From contig CAKQYA010000008.1 of NCBI GenBank assembly GCA_934293005.1, forward strand, positions 1 to 64,000: a DNA stretch of 64,000 nt. The letters are read 5' to 3'. Source of the stretch: an uncultured Bacteroidaceae bacterium. Its GTDB lineage: Bacteria; Bacteroidota; Bacteroidia; Bacteroidales; Bacteroidaceae. The first letter of the stretch is position 1. The number at the start of each line of letters is the position of its first letter. The translations under genes were made by a program, and so were the position numbers. Below are positions 16,802-28,781 of this stretch, piece by piece. A model generated the notes under the pieces. It was not told where the DNA came from. It saw only the letters and a program-made list of their open reading frames with translations, and searched no databases.

Positions 16802-19800
16802 TCATCTGACAGCTTTCTTGCCTCCCGAGATGTATATGCCATGGGCAGCGGTATCGCTGTCAATAGCAATGCCGTTGAGATTGTAAACACGTTTGTCAGC
16901 CTTTGCTTTCGCGGCATGAGTGCCGATGACGCCTGTGGGCACATTGTCTATGCTGTCAACGAATCCGATGTAGCTGATGACAGACGTGCCTGTGGTGGAT
17001 GTGAGGCCGAAGATGGTCTGGCCTGTAGACGCAAACCAAAAGTCGCCCTGGCAGTTGCTGTTGAGCCCCGACTTGGTGATGTCCCACGCCACAAGTGTCT
17101 CTTTTCCTACAGACACCACCTTGGTGGGAGCCACTTGCGAACCCTTGTTTTGCCCATTGAGCCACCACAAATAACTCTTGCCTGCGCCTTTGGCGAGGTT
17201 TGTGCCCCTCACCACAAGATATTTCTGGTCTTTTTTCACCTTATATTCGGTGTTGAGATAGTCGAGCATAAGGCACACGTTGTTGCTGCCTGTGCCAGCT
17301 TTCACGGTGATGGTGCCAACGGAGGCATCGTAGCTGATGTTGCTCTGCGCCACACGTCCAGCATCGCCAGTGAGCCATTCTGATGGCACAAACTGATAGG
17401 CTCCATTGTTGTATCCGCTAAGGAGACGCAGATAATAGAGCCCTGGAGCTAAAGTGGTGCTGTTGGCAGCAAGGCGGAATGTCAATTTTCTCTTTGCTGT
17501 GCCGTCGGGGTTGACAAGCATCTCGGCAGGAACTTCAAACTCAATGTTGTAAAAGCCGTTGTCGTCGGCAGTCTTGTAGGATGAAGGGATGGTGGTAGTG
17601 GCCAGCGGCTTGCCATCGATGCTCATGATGCCCATGCGGTCTTTGTCGGCAGTGGTGAAGCGGCACATTATCGACACGCCTTCCGTGATGCCTTCAGGAT
17701 TGGCAAGCGTGTATTCCATGAATCCGCCTTGGCGCGCATCACGGAAGTATTCGCCTCTGAAGCTTCCTGTGGTCGAATTGCCAGAGTGGGCCACATCGTG
17801 CCCAGCCTCGCTCTGCTGCTCGCCAGGGGCCACAAAGTCGATGGTGCGAGCTGTGAGAGCCGCTTCAAGAGCGTCGGCGCGTCCCATTTCGCTTTCTCCA
17901 TACTTGTCTGCTGTCTGCTGGTACCAATAGCAGCAATAGCGCGCATGATGGATGGTGTAGAAAGGCACAAGCTTCAATTCGCCCCATTTGCCTTTGCTCA
18001 GGGTGCTGTTGGCGTCGATGGTGAATTCGCATGGCTTGCCTTCATTGGGCGTGATGCGCTTCAGCACATCGCGTCTCTCGCCTATGAGAAGAGGAGAAGA
18101 GGATAGAGACAGACGCTTGGCCATAGAGCCAGGAGCATGATCCATGCGTCCCTCGCGTCCGTATTCATTTTGCAGCAATTCGCAGCTCAAGCCTGTCGCT
18201 TCGGCTTCGGCCTCATTGCGCGCTGTGGTCTGGGCAGCCAGGAGGATAGGGCCATACTTGAACGCCACATAGTCGCTGTAGTCGGGGCACTCCTCGCAGG
18301 TGAGCTGCATGGGCAAAGCCACTTCAACCACATCGCCAGCCTTCCATGAGCGGCTGATTGTCTCGTATCCTGATGTTCCTGATGCCACCGATGTCTCAAC
18401 GGCCGACCCATTCACCGTTATGGCGTAGCCTTCTCCTGCCCAATGAGGATGGCGTATGGCAAGAGCATACGTGCCGCTTTTATTGATTGTGATCTTTGTG
18501 GCAGAACCATACGGGAAGTCTGTCTCCTGTGTCAGCGCGAAGGTGTTGTCTGCTAATTGCGATGCTGTGAAGAGGTTGACGTACAATGTCTTGTTGTCGG
18601 CAGAATGAGTGTAGATGAAGTGTCCATACTTGGAATGGTTCTCCATGCCTGTGCCCACACAGCACCACATGCCTTGGTTCACCTGAGAGTATATGCGGTA
18701 ACCTTGAGGGCGCAACGTGGTGAAATACACATATCCGCCCGTTTCGGGATCTTGTGTGGAGAGAATATGGTTCCACATAGTCGATTCGTAAAAGTCGGCA
18801 TACTTAGCCTCGTGCGTTTCATCAAAGAGGTTCTCCGACAGTTTCAGCATGTTGTTGGAGTTGCAGCTTTCAGGGCCGTCGAGGTTGCTGATATACTGTT
18901 CGGCCCTCGATGAAGGCAAGAAATGCTCGCTCACGCTGTTGCCGCCAATGCACACGGTGCGGTTTTGTGCCACATCGTCCCAGAAGTTGCGAGCGGCGTT
19001 GTTGTAAGCGGCTGTGGTGATTGTGCCTCCGCTGCGCTTCTCCTCCTGGTATATTCGTTCAAATCCGATGTATTTGGGAACTTGAGTGTTGGCGTGCTTG
19101 TTGTCGAGAAACGACTTGTTGAGTGTCTGCATCCCGTCAATCATGCTCTGATGACTGTATTTCTTTGCCGCCGCAAGATATTTCTTGTCACCAAAAATGC
19201 GGTATGCGTCAGCGAGGGTCTCGTTGACACCACCATGCTCCCACCCGAGGATGTCCTGCATCTCTGATGTGGATAGCTTCGACACCACATTGACGGTCCA
19301 GTCGCACATTTCCTTATACATGACCTTTGCCTCTTTGCTTCCAGCATAAAGCCATGCGTCGCGAAGGCCAGCCAGCACTTTGTGCTCGCAATAGAAGGGC
19401 ACCCAGCCGCCAAAACGCTTAAACACGTCCAGCTGCCCTTTGTAGAGTCCGGTCCATATCTGATTGATAGGCTGTCCGCCAAGGAATCCCTTCATTCCAT
19501 CGGTGTTGCTGTCGTATGCTTTCTGGCAGTCGCGCATCACTTCAAGCATGTAGTCGAGTTTGGCTTTCAAGGCCGATTTGGCTGCTGTGTCGTGCTCGGC
19601 AGCATAAGCCAATGCCAATGCGGAAAGATAATGACCGCCCACATGGCCTTCGAGCGACCAGCTCGACTGTCCCCAATTGGGGAATGTCGGATGCTTTGTG
19701 TCCCATTTGTAATATTTGGATGTCGTGATGCTGCTAAGACCCGATTGGCGCACAAATGGAGTGAGGAGTCGGTCAATGTCATATTGCAAAAGCAATTTGG

Positions 19801-19975
19801 TGTTCGTCTCCATGGCCGTCTTGAAAGGGCCATCAAGCAAAGTAACCTTTTCCAAATCAAAATGCTGCGGATAGATTTCCTCTTGCGCCTGAATGTCGGG
19901 AACTGCGAGGGTGCCTAAAAGCAAAATGGCCATCAGGCTTCTTTGTGATAAAATAGGATGTTTCATTTTTTTCAA
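16802..19975 (-). CDS. Secreted GH127 beta-L-arabinofuranosidase
   Basis: A 1057-aa protein with signal peptide (residues 1-30, ending DIQAQ), then the (alpha/alpha)6-barrel of GH127 (DUF1680). The zinc-thiolate site known from HypBA1 is matched by E369-S-C371 and by C438-C439 in GMWCCVGTGMENH; E350 in NSVSEHF is the likely acid/base. A beta-sandwich region follows to about residue 650. A long C-terminal extension (about 700-1020) and a final 35-residue tail with RVYNLNGIAI and GIYISGGKK resemble C-terminal secretion or anchoring tails of Bacteroidota. The family releases arabinose from plant glycans. It is alone on its strand; its stop is 3 nt from the shared terminator. Confidence 0.9.
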   Translation of the reverse strand: MKKMKHPILSQRSLMAILLLGTLAVPDIQAQEEIYPQHFDLEKVTLLDGPFKTAMETNTKLLLQYDIDRLLTPFVRQSGLSSITTSKYYKWDTKHPTFPNWGQSSWSLEGHVGGHYLSALALAYAAEHDTAAKSALKAKLDYMLEVMRDCQKAYDSNTDGMKGFLGGQPINQIWTGLYKGQLDVFKRFGGWVPFYCEHKVLAGLRDAWLYAGSKEAKVMYKEMCDWTVNVVSKLSTSEMQDILGWEHGGVNETLADAYRIFGDKKYLAAAKKYSHQSMIDGMQTLNKSFLDNKHANTQVPKYIGFERIYQEEKRSGGTITTAAYNNAARNFWDDVAQNRTVCIGGNSVSEHFLPSSRAEQYISNLDGPESCNSNNMLKLSENLFDETHEAKYADFYESTMWNHILSTQDPETGGYVYFTTLRPQGYRIYSQVNQGMWCCVGTGMENHSKYGHFIYTHSADNKTLYVNLFTASQLADNTFALTQETDFPYGSATKITINKSGTYALAIRHPHWAGEGYAITVNGSAVETSVASGTSGYETISRSWKAGDVVEVALPMQLTCEECPDYSDYVAFKYGPILLAAQTTARNEAEAEATGLSCELLQNEYGREGRMDHAPGSMAKRLSLSSSPLLIGERRDVLKRITPNEGKPCEFTIDANSTLSKGKWGELKLVPFYTIHHARYCCYWYQQTADKYGESEMGRADALEAALTARTIDFVAPGEQQSEAGHDVAHSGNSTTGSFRGEYFRDARQGGFMEYTLANPEGITEGVSIMCRFTTADKDRMGIMSIDGKPLATTTIPSSYKTADDNGFYNIEFEVPAEMLVNPDGTAKRKLTFRLAANSTTLAPGLYYLRLLSGYNNGAYQFVPSEWLTGDAGRVAQSNISYDASVGTITVKAGTGSNNVCLMLDYLNTEYKVKKDQKYLVVRGTNLAKGAGKSYLWWLNGQNKGSQVAPTKVVSVGKETLVAWDITKSGLNSNCQGDFWFASTGQTIFGLTSTTGTSVISYIGFVDSIDNVPTGVIGTHAAKAKADKRVYNLNGIAIDSDTAAHGIYISGGKKAVR

Positions 19976-20005
19976 TTATAGTTTGTTCTTTTATGAAAAT
20001 TCTAT

Positions 20006-20048
20006 TTAGTGGCTGACAGCTTTCATTTGGTTAGTGGCTGACAGCTTT
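20006..20048. repeat. Short direct repeat upstream of the GH127 gene
   Basis: TTAGTGGCTGACAGCTTT occurs at 20006-20023 and 20031-20048 (period 25). It lies in the 280-nt gap between the GH127 start and the ettA end, which otherwise shows nothing recognisable. It could be a paired operator of the GH127 promoter. Confidence 0.75.
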
Positions 20049-20255
20049 TAATTTGACAGGTATTTGATTAGATAAACACATAACAATTAGCTGATTACGT
20101 ATAGCCTATCAATGAGATAGATTAGATTCACGAATACAATGAATGTGCATGAAATGCTCATGCCAATGTGCCATCTGAGCATCTGAATACGTAAATGAAA
20201 CAGAGGACGCATTGGCAAGAGCAGCATGTGTGCAGGCTTAGTGATGAATGCTGTT

Positions 20256-21953
20256 TCAATCTTCCATCAGTTTCCTGTATCTGATGCGCTTGGGCTCTTC
20301 GAGTCCGAGACGCTTTGCTTTGTTAGCCTCATAGTCGGTGTACGAGCCCTCGAAGAAGAAGACCTCGCCATCGCCCTCAAATGCAAGAATGTGCGTGCAG
20401 ATGCGGTCGAGGAACCAGCGGTCATGGCTGATGACCACGGCGCATCCAGCAAAAGCTTCAAGACCTTCCTCAAGAGCGCGGAGCGTGTTGACGTCGATGT
20501 CGTTCGTTGGCTCGTCGAGAAGCAGCACATTGCCCTCTTGCTTCAAGGCCATGGCCAGATGCAGACGGTTGCGCTCGCCTCCAGAGAGAACACCGCATTT
20601 CTTTTCCTGGTCAGCCCCGTTGAAATTGAATCGTGAAAGATAAGCGCGGACGTTGATGTCGTGGCCACCCATGCGTATGGCTTCATTCCCACCGCTCACC
20701 ACCTGATACACAGATTTCTCAGGTTCAATGTCCTTGTGCTGCTGGTCCACATAGCTGAGCTTCACTGTTTCGCCAACGTCGAATGTGCCTGCGTCAGCTT
20801 GCTCAAGACCCATGATGAGTCGGAAAAGCGTTGTTTTGCCTGCGCCATTAGGACCGATCACTCCTACAATGCCATTGGGCGGCAAGTTGAAGTTGAGGTC
20901 TGTGAAGAGTGTTTTTTCTCCAAAAGACTTCTTCACATGCTGCGCTTCAATGACCTTGTTGCCGAGACGCGGACCGTTAGGTATGAATATCTCAAGCTTG
21001 TCCTCCTTCTGCTTCTGCTCCTCGTTGAGCATCTTGTCGTATGAATTGAGACGCGCCTTGCCCTTAGCCTGTCGCGCTTTCGGAGCCATGCGCACCCATT
21101 CAAGCTCTCTCTCCAAGGTCTTTCTGCGTTTAGAGGCAGTTTTCTCTTCTTGCTCCATTCGCTTGCTCTTCTGCTCGAGCCATGATGAATAGTTGCCTTT
21201 CCAAGGAATGCCCTCGCCACGGTCGAGTTCCAATATCCATTCCGACACGTCGTCGAGGAAATAGCGGTCGTGAGTCACAGCTATGACCGTGCCCTCATAC
21301 TGCTGCAGATGCTGTTCGAGCCAGTCGATCGACTCGGCGTCAAGGTGGTTCGTAGGCTCATCGAGCAATAGCACGTCGGGCTTTTGCAGCAGGAGGCGGC
21401 AAAGAGCCACACGGCGGCGCTCGCCGCCCGACAGGTTCTGCACTTGCCAGTCGGCTGGAGGGCAGCGCAGGGCGTCCATGGCTCGTTCAAGCTTCGAGTC
21501 CATATTCCAGGCATCGGTCGAGTCGATGATGTCCTGCAGTTCGGCTTGCCTGCCCATCAGCTGCTCCATCTTGTCAGGGTCTTCATAGTATTCGGGCAAT
21601 CCGAATTTCTCATTGATGGCGTCATACTCCGCCAATGCGTCATACACATGCTGGACGCCCTCCATCACATTTTCCTTCACCGTCTTTGCCTCATTGAGCG
21701 GAGGGTCCTGAGGAAGGTAGCCCACGCTGTATCCCGGACTCCAGACCACCTCGCCTTGATACTGGCTGTCAAGTCCTGCAATGATCTTCATCAAGGTGGA
21801 TTTGCCGGCTCCGTTGAGGCCGATGATGCCAATCTTTGCCCCATAGAAGAAACTCAGATAGATGTTTTTGAGAATCTGCTTCTGGTTCTGCTGTATGGTC
21901 TTGCTGACGCCGACCATTGAAAAAATCACTTTTTTGTCGTCTGTTGTTGCCAT
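20256..21953 (-). CDS. ettA: ABC-F translational throttle protein EttA
   Basis: Cytosolic ABC-F ATPase of 565 aa that binds the ribosomal E site and couples translation initiation to energy state. Two ABC domains are visible: Walker A GLNGAGKS (about 44-51) with signature LSGGERRR (about 173-180), and Walker A GPNGAGKT (about 343-350) with signature LSGGERNR. A linker rich in K, E and R lies between, with RMAPKARQAKGKAR typical of EttA, and the C-terminus has YEANKAKRLG. No membrane domain is present. It stands alone on the minus strand. Confidence 0.96.
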   Translation of the reverse strand: MATTDDKKVIFSMVGVSKTIQQNQKQILKNIYLSFFYGAKIGIIGLNGAGKSTLMKIIAGLDSQYQGEVVWSPGYSVGYLPQDPPLNEAKTVKENVMEGVQHVYDALAEYDAINEKFGLPEYYEDPDKMEQLMGRQAELQDIIDSTDAWNMDSKLERAMDALRCPPADWQVQNLSGGERRRVALCRLLLQKPDVLLLDEPTNHLDAESIDWLEQHLQQYEGTVIAVTHDRYFLDDVSEWILELDRGEGIPWKGNYSSWLEQKSKRMEQEEKTASKRRKTLERELEWVRMAPKARQAKGKARLNSYDKMLNEEQKQKEDKLEIFIPNGPRLGNKVIEAQHVKKSFGEKTLFTDLNFNLPPNGIVGVIGPNGAGKTTLFRLIMGLEQADAGTFDVGETVKLSYVDQQHKDIEPEKSVYQVVSGGNEAIRMGGHDINVRAYLSRFNFNGADQEKKCGVLSGGERNRLHLAMALKQEGNVLLLDEPTNDIDVNTLRALEEGLEAFAGCAVVISHDRWFLDRICTHILAFEGDGEVFFFEGSYTDYEANKAKRLGLEEPKRIRYRKLMED

Positions 21954-21996
21954 TGTTAAAAAAATGTAGTTTCAAGTTGCTTAGTATAGATTTCTT

Positions 21997-22032
21997 AAGC
22001 AGGCGCCCATAAATGATTTTGAATGCCTGCTT
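21997..22032 (-). terminator. Hairpin after the DUF3298 lipoprotein gene
   Basis: AAGCAGGC (21997-22004) and GCCTGCTT (22025-22032) form a perfect 8-bp stem with a 20-nt loop, 65 nt past the stop at 22097. There is no good T-run, so it is a weak terminator. The ATTTTGAATGCCTGCTT arm is also found in the 52-bp repeat at 23535-23586, so it may belong to that repeat family. Confidence 0.45.
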
Positions 22033-22096
22033 GCCATGTTAAGCGGCTTGTTGTGACCAAGCGGCTCAAAAGTGTGTCGTCACAAGCAATGTCTGC

Positions 22097-22918
22097 TCAT
22101 TTTGAGTATTCCTCGTTGATGATGCCCTCAAGGTCGCTGTAAGCGAGGCTTATGGACGATGGTCCGAACGCATATGGGGCGATGTCGTACTCATTATAAT
22201 AAAAGACGATGCTGTCGGCTTCAAGCGCGAAGTTTTTGCTGACAAACATGTCCATCATCTCCAAATAGCCTTTTTTATTGAGTTCTTCCACTGTTGCCAC
22301 ATTGTTGTCAGCCATCAGCTTGTGGAGCAGAGCGTCACGGAGCTTGCGGTTGTTGGCAAGCGTGAAGACATTGTTGTAGTCTATGAGCTGGCCTGTTGTG
22401 GCGTTGAAGCAGAGTATGGTCGTCGTTGTTGACGGGTGAGCTCCTCCATTGAAAACCTCTTCGCTGAACCAATAGTTGATGACATTGTCCTTGCCGTATT
22501 CAGCATGCCCCTTCACATGGTTGGTGTAGATGGGAGAGTAGTCGTCGGAACGAAACTCCTTCTTTTCCTCTTCAATAAACCGCTCTATGGCCTTGCTGGT
22601 AGACAGGTGCGAAGGCTGTCCAAGCAAGTTCTCAATGATTTGCCCATTGATCAAACGGCATATACTGTCGTTGGTGGTGTTGCTCGATTTCACAAACGCC
22701 ATGTCCACCGTCACATCCATCTCACGCATGTCGTCATCCTTCAGCTGGGCAAAATCGTCATCCACGCCCATGCTGTCCCGATCTGACGATTTCTCGCTCA
22801 TGGCAGCTCTTTTTGCCACGCTGTAAAACTCCAGATTATTCCATTCTCTGCCAGAATCGCATGCGGCCAGCGACAATGCAAAAACAAATGCGGCCAATGT
22901 ATTTTTGTAAAGCGTCAT
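22097..22918 (-). CDS. Lipoprotein with DUF3298 (RsiV-like) domain
   Basis: A 273-aa protein with a lipobox LSLAACDSG, the acylated cysteine at residue 20. The C-terminal part (about 190-270) has the DUF3298 pattern FYYNEYDIAPYAFGPSSISL. The region before it, with NGGAHPSTTTT, matches the DUF4163-like part of the same architecture. Members are periplasmic or outer-membrane lipoproteins; RsiV binds lysozyme, but no such role can be assumed here. It is divergent from the orphan gene at 23040. Confidence 0.8.
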   Translation of the reverse strand: MTLYKNTLAAFVFALSLAACDSGREWNNLEFYSVAKRAAMSEKSSDRDSMGVDDDFAQLKDDDMREMDVTVDMAFVKSSNTTNDSICRLINGQIIENLLGQPSHLSTSKAIERFIEEEKKEFRSDDYSPIYTNHVKGHAEYGKDNVINYWFSEEVFNGGAHPSTTTTILCFNATTGQLIDYNNVFTLANNRKLRDALLHKLMADNNVATVEELNKKGYLEMMDMFVSKNFALEADSIVFYYNEYDIAPYAFGPSSISLAYSDLEGIINEEYSK

Positions 22919-22952
22919 AACCCTTTTATCTTTTAAATATCTTTTTAAAGCA

Positions 22953-22960
22953 CAAAGATA
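22953..22960 (-). promoter_or_regulatory. Candidate -7 element of the DUF3298 gene
   Basis: TATCTTTG on the minus strand, 35 nt before the start codon, matches TAnnTTTG. No -33 box with standard spacing was seen. Confidence 0.5.
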
Positions 22961-23003
22961 GTTATTTTCTTTTCAATGTAGCGCTTAATCCAAGAATATT
23001 ATG

Positions 23004-23011
23004 TAATTTTG
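23004..23011 (+). promoter_or_regulatory. Candidate -7 element for the orphan gene at 23040
   Basis: TAATTTTG on the plus strand matches TAnnTTTG and lies 28 nt before the start codon, so the predicted leader is only about 20 nt. The -33 box is weak. Confidence 0.5.
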
Positions 23012-23039
23012 CGAGATAATAAGAACAAAACAAAATCAT

Positions 23040-23510
23040 ATGCAACATCGGAAACCATATTGCGACATGGGCCTTGTCATTGCTGCAGGCATATTCGTAT
23101 GCGTCGTCATCAAGAGCCTTTTATTCGGATTCACATGGATCAATGGCCTGTGGCTGTTAATGGCCATTGGATATTTCTATCTGTCATGGAAGCTTGATTC
23201 GCATGATAAAAAGATGAAACATGCCACAACAGCTTTCATAACGCTCTCTCTCGTGGCCATGTTCGCTTCGGCTATGCTCGACCAGAACATACGCCCTGTG
23301 ATGCATGCTTTCGAGGGCAGAGGCGACACCATTGCCGAATATGCTGTTCATGAGGAAGTGGTCGAACAAGTGCCTGCCGCAACAATCGACTCTGTCGAAA
23401 CCGACTCTGTGTCTGCAGACACCCTCTCACCGGCAGAGCATGAAGAGACAATCGCTGATGGTGAAAAGCAAGCAGCGTCTGAAAACGATTCAACGTATTC
23501 AGCAGAGTGA
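23040..23510 (+). CDS. Hypothetical membrane protein with acidic Ser/Thr/Asp tail
   Basis: Not recognised (156 aa). Three hydrophobic segments are visible, at about residues 12-28, 32-49 and 61-79. An extracytoplasmic or cytoplasmic tail of about 75 residues rich in E, D, S, T and A follows, containing TDSVSADTLSP. Codon use looks like that of the neighbours. The gene is followed after 76 nt by another orphan with a similar tail (DSVTTDTVSEP), and the gap holds the first 52-bp repeat. A Met at residue 10 (23067) is an alternative start. No function is proposed. Confidence 0.65.
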   Translation: MQHRKPYCDMGLVIAAGIFVCVVIKSLLFGFTWINGLWLLMAIGYFYLSWKLDSHDKKMKHATTAFITLSLVAMFASAMLDQNIRPVMHAFEGRGDTIAEYAVHEEVVEQVPAATIDSVETDSVSADTLSPAEHEETIADGEKQAASENDSTYSAE

Positions 23511-23534
23511 CAAAGCAAATAAGCAGGTGCTCAT

Positions 23535-23586
23535 AACATGAGAGCGGCTTACTTTGATATAATATAATAATTTTGAATGCCTGCTT
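23535..23586. repeat. 52-bp intergenic repeat, copy A
   Basis: This copy begins AACATGAGAGCGGCTTACTT and ends ATTTTGAATGCCTGCTT. It aligns without gaps to copy B at 24205-24256, with about ten mismatches mostly in the AT-rich middle. It ends on the base before the ATG of the next gene, so it forms that gene's whole immediate 5' region. An inverted AAGCAGG at 23521 can pair with CCTGCTT at its end. Confidence 0.85.
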
Positions 23587-24168
23587 ATGAGCATGGACAA
23601 CAACAACAAAGGCAATCTCACAGCTATTGCCACAATAATCATAGTGTCATGCGCCATTGCCGCTCTGGCATCTGCTGCCGTATGGTTCCTTTTCTTCAAA
23701 ACTGGCAGCAACAGTGACGAGCATCACTTGTATGACGACATCAAAAGATTCGAAGCCGAACACAACCTCGATTCTCTCAAAGAGTCAATAGGAAATTATC
23801 TTGACATGTACAATCCCGATGCCTTCCACTACTCTGAAGTAAAGAGCCTGCGCGACGACATCGTAACGGAAGAAACCGACTGGATGGATGCTGAATCATC
23901 TATGACGATCGACATGCTGAGAGGCTTTCTCAAGGCTCACCCCAATGGATTCTTCTATTCGAAAGCCAACAGCTGCATCGACTCTTTGCTTGCTGTCGAG
24001 GCGGCTCGCGCAGCCGACACTGCCGAGCATCATGTTGCCGACTCTGTGACAACCGACACGGTGTCTGAACCGGCCATCACGCACGAAACAGGGGAGGGTG
24101 ATGCGGAATTGCACCACAATGACCACAAAGGCAACAATGGTGTTGAGCTCGATTCCATTTTCAACTGA
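23587..24168 (+). CDS. Hypothetical single-pass membrane protein
   Basis: Not recognised (193 aa). One strong membrane segment lies at about residues 11-36 (AIATIIIVSCAIAALASAAV). A soluble domain of about 100 residues rich in D, E and aromatic residues follows (about 45-135), then an acidic tail with DSVTTDTVSEP and GDAELHHNDH. The topology suggests a short cytoplasmic N-terminus and a large outside domain. The start codon immediately follows the 52-bp repeat; Met3 at 23593 is an alternative. The likeness of its tail to the previous gene suggests the two belong together. No function is proposed. Confidence 0.65.
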   Translation: MSMDNNNKGNLTAIATIIIVSCAIAALASAAVWFLFFKTGSNSDEHHLYDDIKRFEAEHNLDSLKESIGNYLDMYNPDAFHYSEVKSLRDDIVTEETDWMDAESSMTIDMLRGFLKAHPNGFFYSKANSCIDSLLAVEAARAADTAEHHVADSVTTDTVSEPAITHETGEGDAELHHNDHKGNNGVELDSIFN

Positions 24169-24204
24169 CGCTCGTTCTAAGACGGGCCAAGAGTGTGCGC
24201 GGCA

Positions 24205-24256
24205 AACATGAGAGCGGCTCACTTTAATATTATTAGATATTTTTGAACACCTGCTT
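24205..24256. repeat. 52-bp intergenic repeat, copy B
   Basis: Second copy of the repeat, beginning AACATGAGAGCGGCTCACTT and ending TTTTTGAACACCTGCTT, 36 nt after the stop of the orphan gene at 23587-24168. The gene is thus bracketed by two copies in the same orientation, about 670 bp apart. Confidence 0.85.
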
Positions 24257-24524
24257 GACGACATCCAAGAGCGCGCAAACAACAAAGAAAAAGTTTAATA
24301 CTACATGAACGGCTGCCATAATATTAAACTTTTATATTGTTCATCCTGCATTTGGGGGATACATGATTCATCCTGCTTTTCGAGTGATGCGGCAAGCGTA
24401 CTTTATACGTGTGGCCTCTACTTAAGTGTTTTCGTCTATGATGTTGCATATGATGTGCGATTGTCGGCATCCTTCCCTCTGATTTATCAGGTGGGCGGTC
24501 ATTAAGGTCATTTTCGATTTGGAA
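24257..24524. other. Non-coding stretch, nothing recognised
   Basis: AT-rich sequence between the 52-bp repeat and the transposase remnant. The string TTCATCCTGC occurs twice (about 24340 and 24368). Short open frames here have no protein-like composition. Confidence 0.5.
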
Positions 24525-24866
24525 TCATATGGCTCGTTGGCAAATGTTGCTGTCAAGTGTTCCAATCCAGTCAAACGTTCGGTCCAATATCAAGTCGCAT
24601 CCATTGAGAAGGGTGTTGCTGACGTTGGACACTTCTTCACGCTCACGGTAACACGCTTCACGTTCATCACCGAACAAATCGAGCTGAGGATGGCGACGTG
24701 AATTCTCTCTGTAAATCCATTTTTTCGCTTCATAGACAAGGTTTTCGCCATCTTCTTCATTATATGCAACACCAATCGTTGCAAGTTCCTTAATCTTGCC
24801 ACCGATTTTCTCAATAACAATAATTCCGATATTGCAAGATGAAGATTTCTTCTTGCGGACAAACAT
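24525..24866 (-). pseudogene. N-terminal remnant of an IS1634-type transposase
   Basis: From the Met at 24866 the frame (113 aa) begins MFVRKKKSSSCNIGIIVIE and continues with KIKELATIGVAYNEED, HPQLDLFGDERE and NGCDLILDR, the start of IS1634/IS4-like transposases as I know them from Bacteroides. Such enzymes are about 500-600 aa, and the catalytic DDE part is entirely missing: the frame stops after TFDWIGTLD. No inverted repeat ends were found, so the element is a dead fragment. Confidence 0.7.
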
Positions 24867-25023
24867 AGTTAAAATATCTTTCGCTTCACCCATTATTAGG
24901 TAACACAAAGATATAAAATATTGTTTATCCACAAGTTATAAAATAAATATTTTTGAGTAACGAAGTCAGTAGGCCTTACTTTTGCAAGGCCTCATATATG
25001 TGTGTGGGGGGCTCACCTTTTTT

Positions 25024-25057
25024 AAAAAAAAGTGATGCAGAACCTGCATCACCTTTT
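25024..25057 (-). terminator. Terminator of secA
   Basis: GTGATGCA (25032-25039) and TGCATCAC (25045-25052) form a perfect stem with flanking A- and T-runs (AAAAAA and TTTTT), so it works in both directions. It lies about 120 nt past the secA stop at 25173. The interval 24867-25172 holds no other recognisable feature. Confidence 0.85.
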
Positions 25058-25172
25058 TGCGTTATGTCATCATTGGTGTTGAATGACAGCGGACAATGTT
25101 GTTGTGTCATAATAAACCTGAATTGGTCATTAAGCCGAAAAGTATACACCTTGCCGACAGGCAAATAAGTGA

Positions 25173-28556
<3,384 letters not shown>

Positions 28557-28781
28557 ATGTTATTGTTATTTTTCGTTTGTTATGAAAGGCATTTATGGTA
28601 ATGAATTTTGCCGATACCTTTGTTGCTGTATATTATTAAAAAATTATCGGTTTCTCTTTGTTTGCAATTTACTATTGCCTATCCCGATAAATGATGTGGC
28701 TTGCTTGAAAATGAGGTGGCACATGAATGTTCATATTTTTGGCATTCATAGCACTTCATTTAAAAATCCGCATAGTGCTTA

